Positions 1 to 10,478 of a DNA stretch of 64,000 bases are shown here, piece after piece (within the stretch, counting starts at the first letter, position 1; every line of letters starts with the position of its first letter). The notes under the pieces are model-generated. The model did not search any database. It saw only the letters and a list, made by a program, of their open reading frames with translations, and was not told the origin of the DNA. A program made the translations under genes and the position numbers. The DNA comes from Aureobasidium sp. EXF-3400. Lineage: Eukaryota; Ascomycota; Dothideomycetes; Dothideales; Saccotheciaceae. The DNA lies in the NCBI GenBank assembly GCA_024195585.1, contig SWBL01000005.1, positions 248,001-312,000 on the forward strand, in the 5' to 3' direction.

Positions 1-1
1 G

Positions 2-1369
2 TTGCCAATCGACTTGGTCCTCGAGATCTGCCGATATCTGCCTTTGCGAAGCATTGCGTGCCTAGCTTTAAGCAAGAAACCTCTCTATCATGCTCGGGAT
101 ATGCAGAGATTATGGCGACCGTAACTGAGCCCAAGTCAACAGATATTTCGCGGTCCTAAAGATTTTGCATCACACGATCTTGGCTCAGAATGGGGCGAAT
201 GCCAAATGCTGCACCGTCGGAAGGATATCTGCAACCATGAGCTGCTGTTATTCTTGGAGTTGCTCGAGCACGATCTACCCAGCCACTGGCAATGTGACCT
301 TTGCATGAAATTGCATCGTCGAGTGGAGCACACTGCGAGTGGCCGTGCGTATCGTCCTTGTTTGGCAAGTCAAACACAAGGAGTGTTCTACCAGCTACCA
401 GAATGGAAATACACAATACCTTTCGGAGATGCGCAGCAGATAATCAAGCGACACACAGTGGGAGCTCCTCAGGGAGTCCCACTTACGACAATTCGGAACA
501 ACCAAGGATGGGAAACAGTCTGCGATTGGCCAACTCAAACGTTTGTCACACCTGAGCAGCCACCGTTGGTCTGGTATAAACGACTGGAAGTTGATCCTGA
601 GACTGTAGACGACGAGAGAGGCCCAGTGCTGCATCTGTGGGCAGAGCAACGCCTCTTCTTCTCTGGCGAGTACATCGAAGTCCTGAAAACGAGGTCGCGT
701 GACTGGGTTCGAAATATTGGCCAAAGGGCACAGGATCACCTGGCAATTTGCTGTCATCAGCATGATATCGGCGAGCATGTTGCCGAAATTCTGGAAAGTC
801 AAATGTCATTATGGGGAGCCAGTCCGAGATTCAGACAATGCGATGTGTGCTTGACTGCGTATGCCTTCTTCATCCGCAAAGGCCATTGCAAGGACGGTCT
901 TCAGGTTATCCTGTCAACATGGACCTCGCTGGGATCCTGCAGGTATTCATTTTCACCTGCATGGCTGATTAGCTCGTGGCTGTCAAAAGGACACACATGG
1001 ATCAGAGATTCAACGATCCCCAGATCTCCGAGACCATTCCACAACGACTACAGCGACTTTTACACTGGCGAAGATTTAACACGGGCTTCGATATTCAAAC
1101 GAGATAATATCTTCCGTCCTTCTAACATGCTTTGGCGACTTCAGCCCTCGCGGTCTGGGGAACCCGAGCATGAACTTTGTCGAACAAATTCGTTGACCGG
1201 CACCGTCAACAGCCAGCGCAGTCGAGACAGGGTGGTGGCAGATGCGACCCAGAGAATCCCAGTGCAAGTCGAGGAGCAAGTAAAGCCCAGTCGAAGGAAA
1301 CTCGACCTGAAAAATTGGGCCAAGCAGATCTGGAGGCATCTGAGGAAGCTCAATACAAAAAGAGGATAG
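2..1369 (+). CDS. F-box domain protein, 5' end cut by window edge, one-base frame mismatch
   Basis: Bases 2-120 read as a typical fungal F-box (LPIDLVLEICRYLPL, then a Leu/Ala-rich helix) that would bind Skp1 in an SCF ubiquitin ligase. The body is open from 206 (in frame from about 191) to the stop at 1369. It begins with a LLEHDLP segment and a CDLC/KLHR motif that commonly follow the F-box in this family; the rest is unrecognised and the C-terminus is basic. A good donor (GTAACTGAG at 121) and acceptor (CTCAG ending 188) look like one 68-nt intron, but joining them shifts the frame by one base into an early stop. Either the gene is damaged, the sequence has an indel, or the splice site differs. 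The true start lies left of the window. The 3' end converges on the next gene 91 bp away. Confidence 0.6.
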
Positions 1370-1460
1370 AGAAGATAGGACATCGCAGAGAATACTGTTT
1401 TGGGGAGCGGGAGTCGAATGATATCTGGTCGGTCGTATGGTTGTTACGCAAACTTGTGTA

Positions 1461-3053
1461 TCATCTCGTCCTCCGAGTCAACTTCTGGCGTCTGATTTCT
1501 GCCATACGACATCTTTGCCGCCGTTCGTAATCAGGATCACGGTTGGCTTGGTCTGACTTTTGATAAGGTCTATGAGGATAGGATGGCCTGTGTTCGGGCA
1601 TATGTGTGTAGTATTGCTGGGGTGCGAGGATCTCTTGCAATACAGCCTTTCGCAATTCGATGTCTTGAGCAGCGATAATCTGAGCAGTGGGTTTTCTTGT
1701 TATGAACATCGCGGACCCAATGTTGCGCTGCGTAGCTTCTTGCTCGAATTTGATCTTTCTTCTTCTCTGTGCTGACTGGAGCTCTTTCAACATTTTGACA
1801 CACTTGAGTCCCTTCTGATCAAGCAGATAGAGACGTCTGTCATCATCGACTGTTCCTCTATTTTCAGCCTGCCGTTTTTGGATCTCAGCCCTCTGATAAT
1901 GGATTTCTCTTTCATTGTGCAAGATCTCGTTGAACATGTCCTCAAGCTCAACTTCGTCATCTGACTGCTCGGTCAGTGGTTTTGGTCTGACTTCCGTTTG
2001 ACGATCGTGTTCACGGGTGATGTAATGCTCCATCACAATCAAGAGATCGCCGAACATGAGGTGAATGTCTTTACACGTAGGAGGCCTGTTTTCGTCAAGT
2101 CGGATGGCCAGTTCGAACGCCCGACGGTCGATCGAAGAGATAAGTCTAGGGAAGCCACGAAGCCCTCTTTTTAGCCAAGACACAAATTGCTCATCCCAAA
2201 GTACGAAGATGTCCTGATTTGTTTGACAGATCTTGATGACATTCCGTTTGTACCGATCAAAATCTTCCAAGCCAACGGCTCCAAGTCTAGGAGGCTCGTT
2301 GTTGGCGAAGAAATCTGTGAGTCTCTTCTTGCGCTGGATTTCCTCTGGTTGTTCGTCAACATTAAACTTCACGAATGCCAGGAGATCAGAGTATTTAATC
2401 CCTTGGCCAGTGAGACGCTCTCTTTCGATGATAGTGTGCATCTCTCTGGGCACGCTGCCATGGGAACAGAGCCAGACTATGAATTGGTTTATCGTGTGAG
2501 AGCTGTATTCCAAGGGTCGTAGGCAATAGTTGTAGAGAATGTTGTAAACCTCCATCTCCCAGCGGCTGACTTCCGCGGGCTTGAATGATTTTAGAACCGG
2601 AGGACGCCATTTCCATTCATGTGTGAAAATTGCGAAAGAATCTTCTGAGTCTTCTGCATGGCTCCTGAATAGGATCTCAAAGTCATTGATGGCTAGGTTA
2701 ACTCCCACCACACTATTGAGTGGAAACCCTTCACGGACCCCGTTTGGTTGCGTTTCGTCCGAGGCCCAGTCCGCCATGAGTTCTGCAACCTCGACCACGC
2801 GGAGATCTCGATTCGACACCAAGCGACGGCCATAGACAGATAAATGATGAGCTTTGAAGTCGGCACTGACACCTGGGTTAAGAAGGGTTCCTCTAGGTGG
2901 ATCTGTCAATCGATCCATTCTTGCCGCTGCTGTTTTGGGCTTTGGATCAAATTCTGATCTCGAATTTTCCATGTTGGCGTATGATGATGTATCAATCTCG
3001 TATGTTACACTGGCAGCTTTGATACGGTTGCTCGTTGCAATTGGTATTGACAC
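1461..3053 (-). CDS. Uncharacterised 530-aa protein
   Basis: An uninterrupted reading frame of 530 residues without any domain I recognise. There is no signal peptide or membrane segment. The N-terminal third is mixed. The middle (about residues 150-340) is rich in Trp, Phe and Tyr and looks globular. Residues about 370-460 are charged and probably coiled-coil (Glu/Arg/Gln-rich heptad-like stretch). The C-terminus is strongly basic with many Arg, Tyr and Pro. I take the first ATG; a second Met at residue 27 (MENSRSEF) is possible. The length and the even, protein-like composition support a real gene. It converges on the F-box gene to its left. Confidence 0.6.
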   Translation of the reverse strand: MSIPIATSNRIKAASVTYEIDTSSYANMENSRSEFDPKPKTAAARMDRLTDPPRGTLLNPGVSADFKAHHLSVYGRRLVSNRDLRVVEVAELMADWASDETQPNGVREGFPLNSVVGVNLAINDFEILFRSHAEDSEDSFAIFTHEWKWRPPVLKSFKPAEVSRWEMEVYNILYNYCLRPLEYSSHTINQFIVWLCSHGSVPREMHTIIERERLTGQGIKYSDLLAFVKFNVDEQPEEIQRKKRLTDFFANNEPPRLGAVGLEDFDRYKRNVIKICQTNQDIFVLWDEQFVSWLKRGLRGFPRLISSIDRRAFELAIRLDENRPPTCKDIHLMFGDLLIVMEHYITREHDRQTEVRPKPLTEQSDDEVELEDMFNEILHNEREIHYQRAEIQKRQAENRGTVDDDRRLYLLDQKGLKCVKMLKELQSAQRRRKIKFEQEATQRNIGSAMFITRKPTAQIIAAQDIELRKAVLQEILAPQQYYTHMPEHRPSYPHRPYQKSDQANRDPDYERRQRCRMAEIRRQKLTRRTR

Positions 3054-3850
3054 CGCAACTTGTTCCGATTCACACCAGACGATGGTTCTACTGGAGCCGT
3101 CTCAAGGCCATGGCGAGCGGGAATATGGTGGCAGTTCTGTAGTATACTCGTAGCTTGATCGACTGATGTTGACCTGCCACGCAAAAATTCGCATTGACCA
3201 GGCAACATTGGGATCGCGGCTTCCTCCATATTGAGTGGAAGAATTCACATTGAGTAGAAGAACTGACTCCGAAAGTTTCACGGACCGGTCGAAACAAGTA
3301 TCTGAGACAACCTTACATACATCAGGGCCCATTGGCACTCGAATGGTGGCATGTCATTAAGCCGAAGACGAGTCGACGGGCTGTGACAGATGCACATTGA
3401 AGCTGGGGGTATCGTTACCATCACGAACGCGTCATGGTAGAGGCTACCTTACCGACCTTGTCAACTGTGTCGAGTGCTCCTTGTTCCAAATTTGAACATT
3501 TGTTGAAGAGTTGTTCATCATGGTAGAGAGAATCAAAACGCGTTGTTGCAGAGCTACAAGCATGTTTATTGTGGTTGAAGAGGCTGTGAACCAACACGCC
3601 TTCTGCCTGATGCTGCCTGCCACTTTCCCCAAACGAGGCAAGCACCAGGCAGAACTTCGACGCTTCTTCATCAACTCACCAAAGACAGCGTCTCATCTCG
3701 TGTAACTCAGGCTGCACTGTCGCCACCTAAGTCGTGGATAGGATGACTCGAGAAACATATATTAAACAGCCAGGTAGGTCGTAAGTAAGTCAATCCACCA
3801 ACAATACATCCTTCTTCACACATCGACAATCCCACCATATCATTCTCGCT
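3054..3850. other. Intergenic, divergent promoter region
   Basis: About 800 bases between two divergent genes. I see no coding region. An AT-rich TATA-like stretch (ACATATATTAAA, near 3755) lies about 95 bases before the ATG at 3851. Confidence 0.4.
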
Positions 3851-5026
3851 ATGTCTCTCTCCGAAGCTTCAATGCCTGCGGGTCTCAGCCCATCGCAAAG
3901 ATTACAAGTGATTGGAACATCAATATACTCGCAATGTTCCGCAACAGCTCAGAGTTTGGCGTGGTCGCTGCTCGGCCAAAAGAGGAAGTGCGATGATCTT
4001 GAAGCCGACCACCAAAACAACGAGGAATCGACAAACGAATCCGAGTCAGCCTCACCTTCCAGACGACTACGAAAGCGCACTCGAATTTCTTATGCTGAGT
4101 TTACCGAGTCCGACGTCGAAAGTGATGCAGACTCGGGCTACAATTCCGATTCGTCTATTGACTGGGACTCTCGCTCGAAGCAGACCAAGCCTAAGCGCAC
4201 ACGCAAGGAAAAGCCTGTGAAGGTCTTCCCTTTCTTGTCATTGCCCAGCGAGTTGCGCAACAAGATTTACTCAATGGCCTTAGAGGATCCCGATGGCATG
4301 GTCCTACACGAAGGCTGGCGTGCACATCGTCGCGTACCCAAACGTTGCCAATATCACAACTGCGAGGACAGAGAACGCTATGCTGGTATAGGCAACCTGG
4401 TATACTCGGCCGAGAGCTATCACAACCAAGAAGGGCAAGCTTCATGCACATTAATCCCGTCCCTACTTGCTGTGAGCAAGCAGATCTACGCCGAAGCAGT
4501 AGCTATACTTTACTCGCAACCTCTACATTTCGTCAACACGACAGCTCTACACAGCTTCATAGCGCCTTTAAGCAACCAAACTGGCTCCCTCGTGCGCAAC
4601 ATAACCATTCACAACTACGAAAATTGGGGTCGTGGAGTACGAAAAGCGATGAACGTCTCGGCAATGACTCTTCTTCGCACCTGCAGCAATCTCGAAACGT
4701 TGCGTATCGAAGGATTTTCAAATTACTACTGGCACTATCGGCACTGGGGAAATGAACCAAACACTCAAAAAGCCGGCAAGATCGAAGGCACTAGCATAGC
4801 ACAGCAGATATACCGTGACGCTGCTTTCTGGTTCGATACTATCGGTGCCGAAAAGGCGCTGCAGGTATTGAATCTGTCTGGCCTTCAACGCGAGGCGCGG
4901 TCTGACGACGATGCGGAAGCACTGAGGATTGCCAATACCGTGTTCAAAGAGGAGTTGACCGCGTTGATCAAGAGAAAGGGCAGAGGCACGAAGAAGAGCA
5001 GAAAATCCAAGACCCCTGATGTGTAG
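3851..5026 (+). CDS. 2EXR/F-box-like domain protein
   Basis: A single-exon protein of 391 residues. After a Ser/Glu/Asp-rich N-terminus with basic patches (KRKC, RRLRKRTR, KRTRKEKP; possible nuclear signals), residues about 125-160 carry the FPFLSLPSELRNKIYSMAL motif typical of 2EXR/F-box-like proteins expanded in filamentous ascomycetes. A second conserved patch, SLLAVSKQIYAEAVAILY, follows around residue 205; this is the standard continuation of the family (ancestral residues around 'L..tcrqIy.Ea...ly'). The C-terminus is Lys-rich. Family members are mostly uncharacterised; a protein-binding adaptor role is assumed from the fold. Confidence 0.75.
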   Translation: MSLSEASMPAGLSPSQRLQVIGTSIYSQCSATAQSLAWSLLGQKRKCDDLEADHQNNEESTNESESASPSRRLRKRTRISYAEFTESDVESDADSGYNSDSSIDWDSRSKQTKPKRTRKEKPVKVFPFLSLPSELRNKIYSMALEDPDGMVLHEGWRAHRRVPKRCQYHNCEDRERYAGIGNLVYSAESYHNQEGQASCTLIPSLLAVSKQIYAEAVAILYSQPLHFVNTTALHSFIAPLSNQTGSLVRNITIHNYENWGRGVRKAMNVSAMTLLRTCSNLETLRIEGFSNYYWHYRHWGNEPNTQKAGKIEGTSIAQQIYRDAAFWFDTIGAEKALQVLNLSGLQREARSDDDAEALRIANTVFKEELTALIKRKGRGTKKSRKSKTPDV

Positions 5027-6038
5027 TGAGTGAAAATACCGCAAGGGCGCGAACACAATATTCATTCATGCCTGAGGGTTGTCGTATATATCATCAGTTC
5101 ATACCAATTCATCAATTGTTTCCTTCAAGACCGTCCTTCGCTTTCCAAGTCTCCAGACCATATCCTGCAGGAAAGATCAATGACCACCATACTATGATCA
5201 CAACACCCTTCGGCCGCGAGTCACGCGATACATGTACTATCTACATACCTGACACAACCCACCAACCATAGCCAAACCTACCCTACTCAAGCACACAGAT
5301 CGAGCTATCAAACATGCATCAAGCCACCCCCAATCCCGACCACAACCCACACCTTTCCAACTTCCTTATTGGTCACAACACCCCCTTCTGTCTATTTCCT
5401 TGTTGATCCTGAAGAAAACAAACCGGAAAGTTCAGAGACGCATTTCCACAGGGTGTGTGGTGTCGAGGTCAGAAGGTGGGGTCAAGAGCAGATACTTGTG
5501 TACATGTCAGGTACAAGTACGAGAAACAAACATGGACGATCTCGTGAGGTTCCTTTTCCTCGGGTCTAGGTCTATAGTTTAGGTCTCCGGTCGTCCGAAT
5601 GGGGGTGTTCGTGGCTTGAAAGAGAGAATATGGAAATTGGCAGCGCAACATGCTCAGAATGTGTTGTTCGGGATTGGTTCGGAATGAGTCGCGAAGGCGA
5701 CAATCTGGGGATTAGATTTCGAGAAGAGAAGAATCAAGGGCAATGACGAGTCGGTAACAAGCAGATTTGGATGCGAACAGCGCCAAGTCTTGATGGGCCA
5801 TCAAGGAGTGCGTATACTGTAAAGGACACAGAGTGGAAGCCTGTATGATGGAAGGAACCGTTGGTAGGAATGAATAAATACTTAGAGCACCCGAGTGCGC
5901 CAACTATATACACAGATAGATAACGGTATAAACAACAAAAAAGTCCGATCAACGGAAGATATATAGACAAAGATGGTGGGGTATAAACAAGAACAGAAAT
6001 TGCAGTCCTAAAAGAACACTAATCGTTATATCATTTCC
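5027..6038. other. Intergenic, convergent 3' regions
   Basis: About 1 kb between the ends of two convergent genes. No open frame looks coding; it presumably holds both 3' UTRs. Confidence 0.4.
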
Positions 6039-8997
6039 TTACGAGGCTTGAAGAACAGCTGTGCTCTCGCCCCATATGCTGCTCAACATGCTGTGCTCGT
6101 CGGGAGTCATGTTGGGCATGATAATGCCTGCATGGTAGGCTTCACCGTTGGTGCTGCTGGCACTGCCCCAATCATTGCCAAAAAGCTCGTCACCAGTAAC
6201 GGTGCCATCGTCGTCAGTGCCGATGCTGAAGACACTTTCGGGATGCGCGATACTTCCAGCCATGCTGCAGGTCATGGCATTGATGTCGGAGTTTGTGACA
6301 GCCCAGACATCAGGGGGTGATTGGTGGTGCCATTGGGGAGCCGGGTTGGGTAAGCTTGAAGCCATGGGCGTCATGTGCTTGACGTTTTGGTGGTGCTGGG
6401 CGTCAAGAAAGTCAACAGGTGGTCCGCCATAGATGTTGTCGAAAATGTTGGTCTGTCCGTTGTCCAGCGACCCGAGCAGGCGTTCCCATTCCGAAGGCTC
6501 CTGCTTGATGGATGCATGAGCATCAGGTGAATGCGTACGGGTGGGAACGTTGCTGAAAGAGAGATAATCCAGGTTGAGCTGCTGCTGAGGGAAGGATCGA
6601 ACTGGTCTTAGGTTTGGTGGCGCTGAAGGTCGGGCGGATGCGGGTAATGGTGCGGGGGAAGGATTGGCGGGGCTGTATGCGGGTTCAGAAGTCGCGACCT
6701 GGGGTATGTTGGGTTGGCTCTGGGTCTGGATCGCATTGTGGTGCAGTGAGATGTTGGGGAAGGTCGCCCTTCTTTGGTCATGACGATCGAAAGGGTTTTT
6801 GGCCATGAGTCTCTGAGCTGCTGCCTTGAATCGATTCTTGTCTGTAGGAGAAGAGCTTCCATGATTCGACAAGCTCGCAGGGTGAATCGCACCATCAGAG
6901 TTATGGCGTGACAAACTCGGCTGTTGCTGTGTTGTCGTAAGCTGTGGCGAAGCAGCTGGCACTGAAGGTGTGAGTTTCTGGAATTCAGTTGCAGAAGGTG
7001 CCTTGGTCTGTATCAAGATCTTGACAACAGTCGAAGTCATCTTCTGGTTGTCCTTGGCAAGCTTGCTGTTCTCTCCAAGTTCGAGACTTTGGAAAAGAAG
7101 TCCCATTCCAGATAGAACGAGCAGCTCATCTTTGTTGATACAGAATGAGAAACTTAGCCCTCTTTCGCTCAGCAATTCAATGATTTGTATGATGTGCTTA
7201 GAAGATCCTGCCACTGAAAGTACAGACGAGGAAGCCCGTGGGCCAAGCGATGCGCACACAGCTGGGCGGTGGATAAGAGCACGGATGAAGTGGTAAGTTA
7301 ATGACTGTGATAATTAGCCAATGATTGTGTTATGACGTCCAAATGACATACCAGCAAAGGAGAACGGCTGCTGACAGTTCCGGTCGTCGGTTTGTCATTT
7401 GCAAAAGGAAGGCGCAGGTGTGGCGCAAGAGCGTTGTGCCACACATCCAGTTCTTCCGACAACGCCGAAAGCTTTTGCAGCGAGAGATCGTACGAAGAAC
7501 GAGCGGGATAGATCTCCTCCAATACCCGGGAGAGAATACGAGCAGCACGGAAGAGTGCGAGAGCACTAGACACTCTAGTGTACTCACCAGGGCAAGGCGC
7601 CTTGAACCCGGTCTCGTCAACATACTCCTCATCAGCGTCATGAGGCTCCTCACAGTGGACGTCCTCATCCTTGAGCTGTTTGGGAAGGCCCAGCGTGACG
7701 GCGGAGAAGCTGGTGTGAATTAGCCTTGGTTGTCGACGAGACAAGTTTCTACATCAACATACCAGTCAACAGTGTACAGGGACCAGAAGACCTTCTTCCT
7801 CATCTCGCTAGTGGAAGCGCCTAGAGCAAAACGCTTCTGTGACTGATGCAGGCCCAACCTAGAAGAAAGAGTGACGGCGAGTGCCTTGTAAGTTAGAAGC
7901 CTGTCATAATCACCACGCTGCATGCAGTATAGCTGTGCCAAGACAAGGCATTGCAACGTGGGCATGCTGTGATCAGATAGTATCGTATCAATAGCTGCCT
8001 GCCATTGTGTCTCGAATGATTGAAGGCCGGCAGTGTCGCGTGACTGAAAAGAAAATGTCAGCTGTGATTTCCCATGGTCACGGTATTACTTACACCACTG
8101 GACAAAGCAGCAATTCCAAAGACAAGGTTGAGCTGAGCATGGCTCCAATTATCCACAATGTTCTCAGGAGCGGACATGTAAGACTGGTAGAGTTCTAGGA
8201 AGGTGGGGCGATGCAGAATGGGGAAGAGTGGTGCCCACTCCTGGAAGAAGATGCCGATTAATTGGTCGGACTCGAGTCTGGCAGGTGCTTTCCAGACGAT
8301 GGGATCTGAGAGGGGGTCGCGAGGGGCGATGTGGGTGCTTCCGGGTAATAGATTCTGAACGTTGATGGCTGGCGATTGTTGGCCAAGTTCCTGTACTCGT
8401 CTTGAGAAGGCGTCTGTACAAAGTTAGCGGCGAACTCGATTGCGACTGTGGAAACGACTGCACCATAGAAGGCCTTTCCGCTCGAGTTTCCGGCGAAGTG
8501 GGCGTTTGTGCCATTGCCATCGAGCTGCAGTGTCTGTTGAACTTGGAAAACGTCTTCGCTAATTGTGTTTGGTGAGGGAGCTGCTGGTGAGGCTGACGGC
8601 CGCCGCGGTGAGTTTTGAAAAGCAGATTGTGAAGAGGCCGAATGCAGTTTTGACAGCATGTCGATCTTCTCATCCTTCTCGTCGAGCAACTCCTTCAATT
8701 CTCTGACCTCGGCTTCCAGACTTCGCACTCTTTCTTCAAGCGATTCTGTGTATCCTCTAGGGAAGGCGCGACGGCTCAGCTTGTCGCTGGTCTTGCACTC
8801 GAATCCAACGCTGGTACATTGCGAACAACTAGGTCGAATTCCGTCGCATCTAATCTTCTTGCTTCGACATCTGCGAGGAGCATAAGCACACGCGGCAGAG
8901 GGCGGGTTCGACCAACATACCTGTCGCAGGCCTGTGCGATACGGGATTGGGAGCTCGACCCAACTTTGATGACCTTCATGGGTAAAATGCCTGGCAT
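6039..8997 (-). CDS. facB: Zn2Cys6 transcription factor FacB/Cat8 (acetate and gluconeogenesis activator)
   Basis: Exons 8997-8921, 8870-8464, 8413-8094, 8043-7763, 7709-7352 and 7304-6039 give 902 residues, close to known FacB proteins. The N-terminus [13 protein letters not shown] leads into a binuclear zinc cluster with Cys24, 27, 34, 41, 44 and 51 (spacing 2-6-6-2-6). It is followed by the linker [21 protein letters not shown] and a Leu-zipper-like coiled coil, a combination characteristic of Cat8/FacB. The middle is a fungal-specific regulatory domain ([35 protein letters not shown]). The C-terminal third is Ser/Pro/Gln-rich and acidic, as expected of an activation region. In the family this factor turns on acetyl-CoA synthetase, glyoxylate and gluconeogenic genes and is carbon-catabolite repressed. 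The introns are 47-53 nt; one splits the Arg26 codon inside the zinc cluster. Confidence 0.93.
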
Positions 8998-10478
8998 GTT
9001 GCCGGTATTTGAGAGTGGACGGGTGTGTGGTCCAGTCGTGTGTGAGTGGATTGGATATCGTTGGGGTAATCGGTGTTTTAGGCGAGCACGAGATAAGCGA
9101 TGTTCGAGTTGGGGATACCGAAGGAATGGTGCATGCAAGAGGAATCGGGTCTAAGAAGTAGGGTGCGTGGAAGGAGGCGTGATTTATGATTATGTACGTG
9201 TAGGGTACAAAACCAAGTGTGGAGATCTCGTCGTGACGAAGAGACAAGAGACAAATCGAACCAAACGCGGGACTCGAAACGTAGTCCAATCTGGGGTGAG
9301 CACACACAACAGCGGCAACCCCCAGACGCCAAATCCCTCTCGAGCCTCTTGGAGAGACCGTACTAGACCCAAAACGTAGACAAAAGCCTCGGACCTGTGT
9401 CGGCGGTTCGTCCATGACCTTTCTGATTGGTCTATCAAGCCATGACTGACAACCCTGCCATGACCGACGCTCTTTGCAGTTGCGGGGGAGAGCTGGACAC
9501 GTTGGACGATCATAAAGTCTAACATTATTGATGGCGCCGAGTTTGAGGCGGCGCTGCTTCGTAGTTACTCCCGCGAATTTCCGACAGTCATTGCTTTGTC
9601 CATGCAAGATATCGAGATGTCTGGGACTTCGCGTTTGTCGTGATCAATGGTCAAGAATCCCTAATCACTATTGCTCAGTGCTGCGGTCCGCGGTGCCGAC
9701 ATCCAGGGCTACGTAACATGAACGTTCGTCAGATTTCGGAAGCGTTCGAGACCAGGCTTCAGGTCATCGCAGAAACCGGGGGGAGATAGTTCCGAGTGAA
9801 TTTTCAATCATCGGCGTACATAAGCTCAGCATACGGAGTACGGTGACTACGTATGACCAGATTTGTCACATTCAGTGAATGCGATCTGCGGCCGAATCCC
9901 CCAGAGCCGAGTGTTTGGGCATGTATATCAATCAGACATGAGCTTGATTCGATCGACCGTCATGTGGGAACAGTCACCATGACACAGGCAAAGCTTGGGC
10001 GTCGCCCAGTGTCGGCAGTTAGGCCTCCCAAAACCTGAGTCATAACTACCAAACTTGAGCCTTGTCTTGACCTTGAAGCGCGGCATTTCTGATGCGCCAA
10101 TTTGCATTGGTTCTTTTGTTTCGAAGCTTGCCAACACTGTTGATGCAGATCTTCAGCAGAAGTTGACCTAATCTGTAATTTACGGGCGTAGATTGTCACG
10201 ACTGTCAAGCTGCCCACTATGCCCGGGGCTCGTACCGCTCGGGAAGCTGTCATAAGGCCATGCAAAGTTTGGGCGGCCAAGAAACATCACGGAAAGGGGT
10301 CATCAGATCTCCAATCAAATGCACGCTGCCTCGTGGAGATAAGGTAGGCGTGGGGTTCCGTGTACGTGCGTGACTGGTGGTCATAGAGCAATCATCTCTT
10401 CTCCAAGCTTCAAGCACCCTGCTGTGCTGCAATAGCATTTTGCTGTGTCCACGACTGACTGACTCCAAGCGACCAAGC
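8998..10478. other. Upstream region of facB and 3' region of the SET gene
   Basis: Nearly 1.5 kb with no credible coding frame. Both flanking genes are on the minus strand, so this holds the SET gene 3' UTR and a long facB promoter or 5' leader. Motifs matching the CreA consensus SYGGRG occur at 9291, 9320, 9482, 9776, 9899, 10223, 10333 and 10350, which is about what chance predicts. Confidence 0.4.

Noticed and set aside
8998..10478. Eight CreA-type SYGGRG matches upstream of facB
   Set aside because: Carbon repression of facB is known in Aspergillus, but about six matches are expected by chance in 1.48 kb on two strands, so the count is no evidence by itself.
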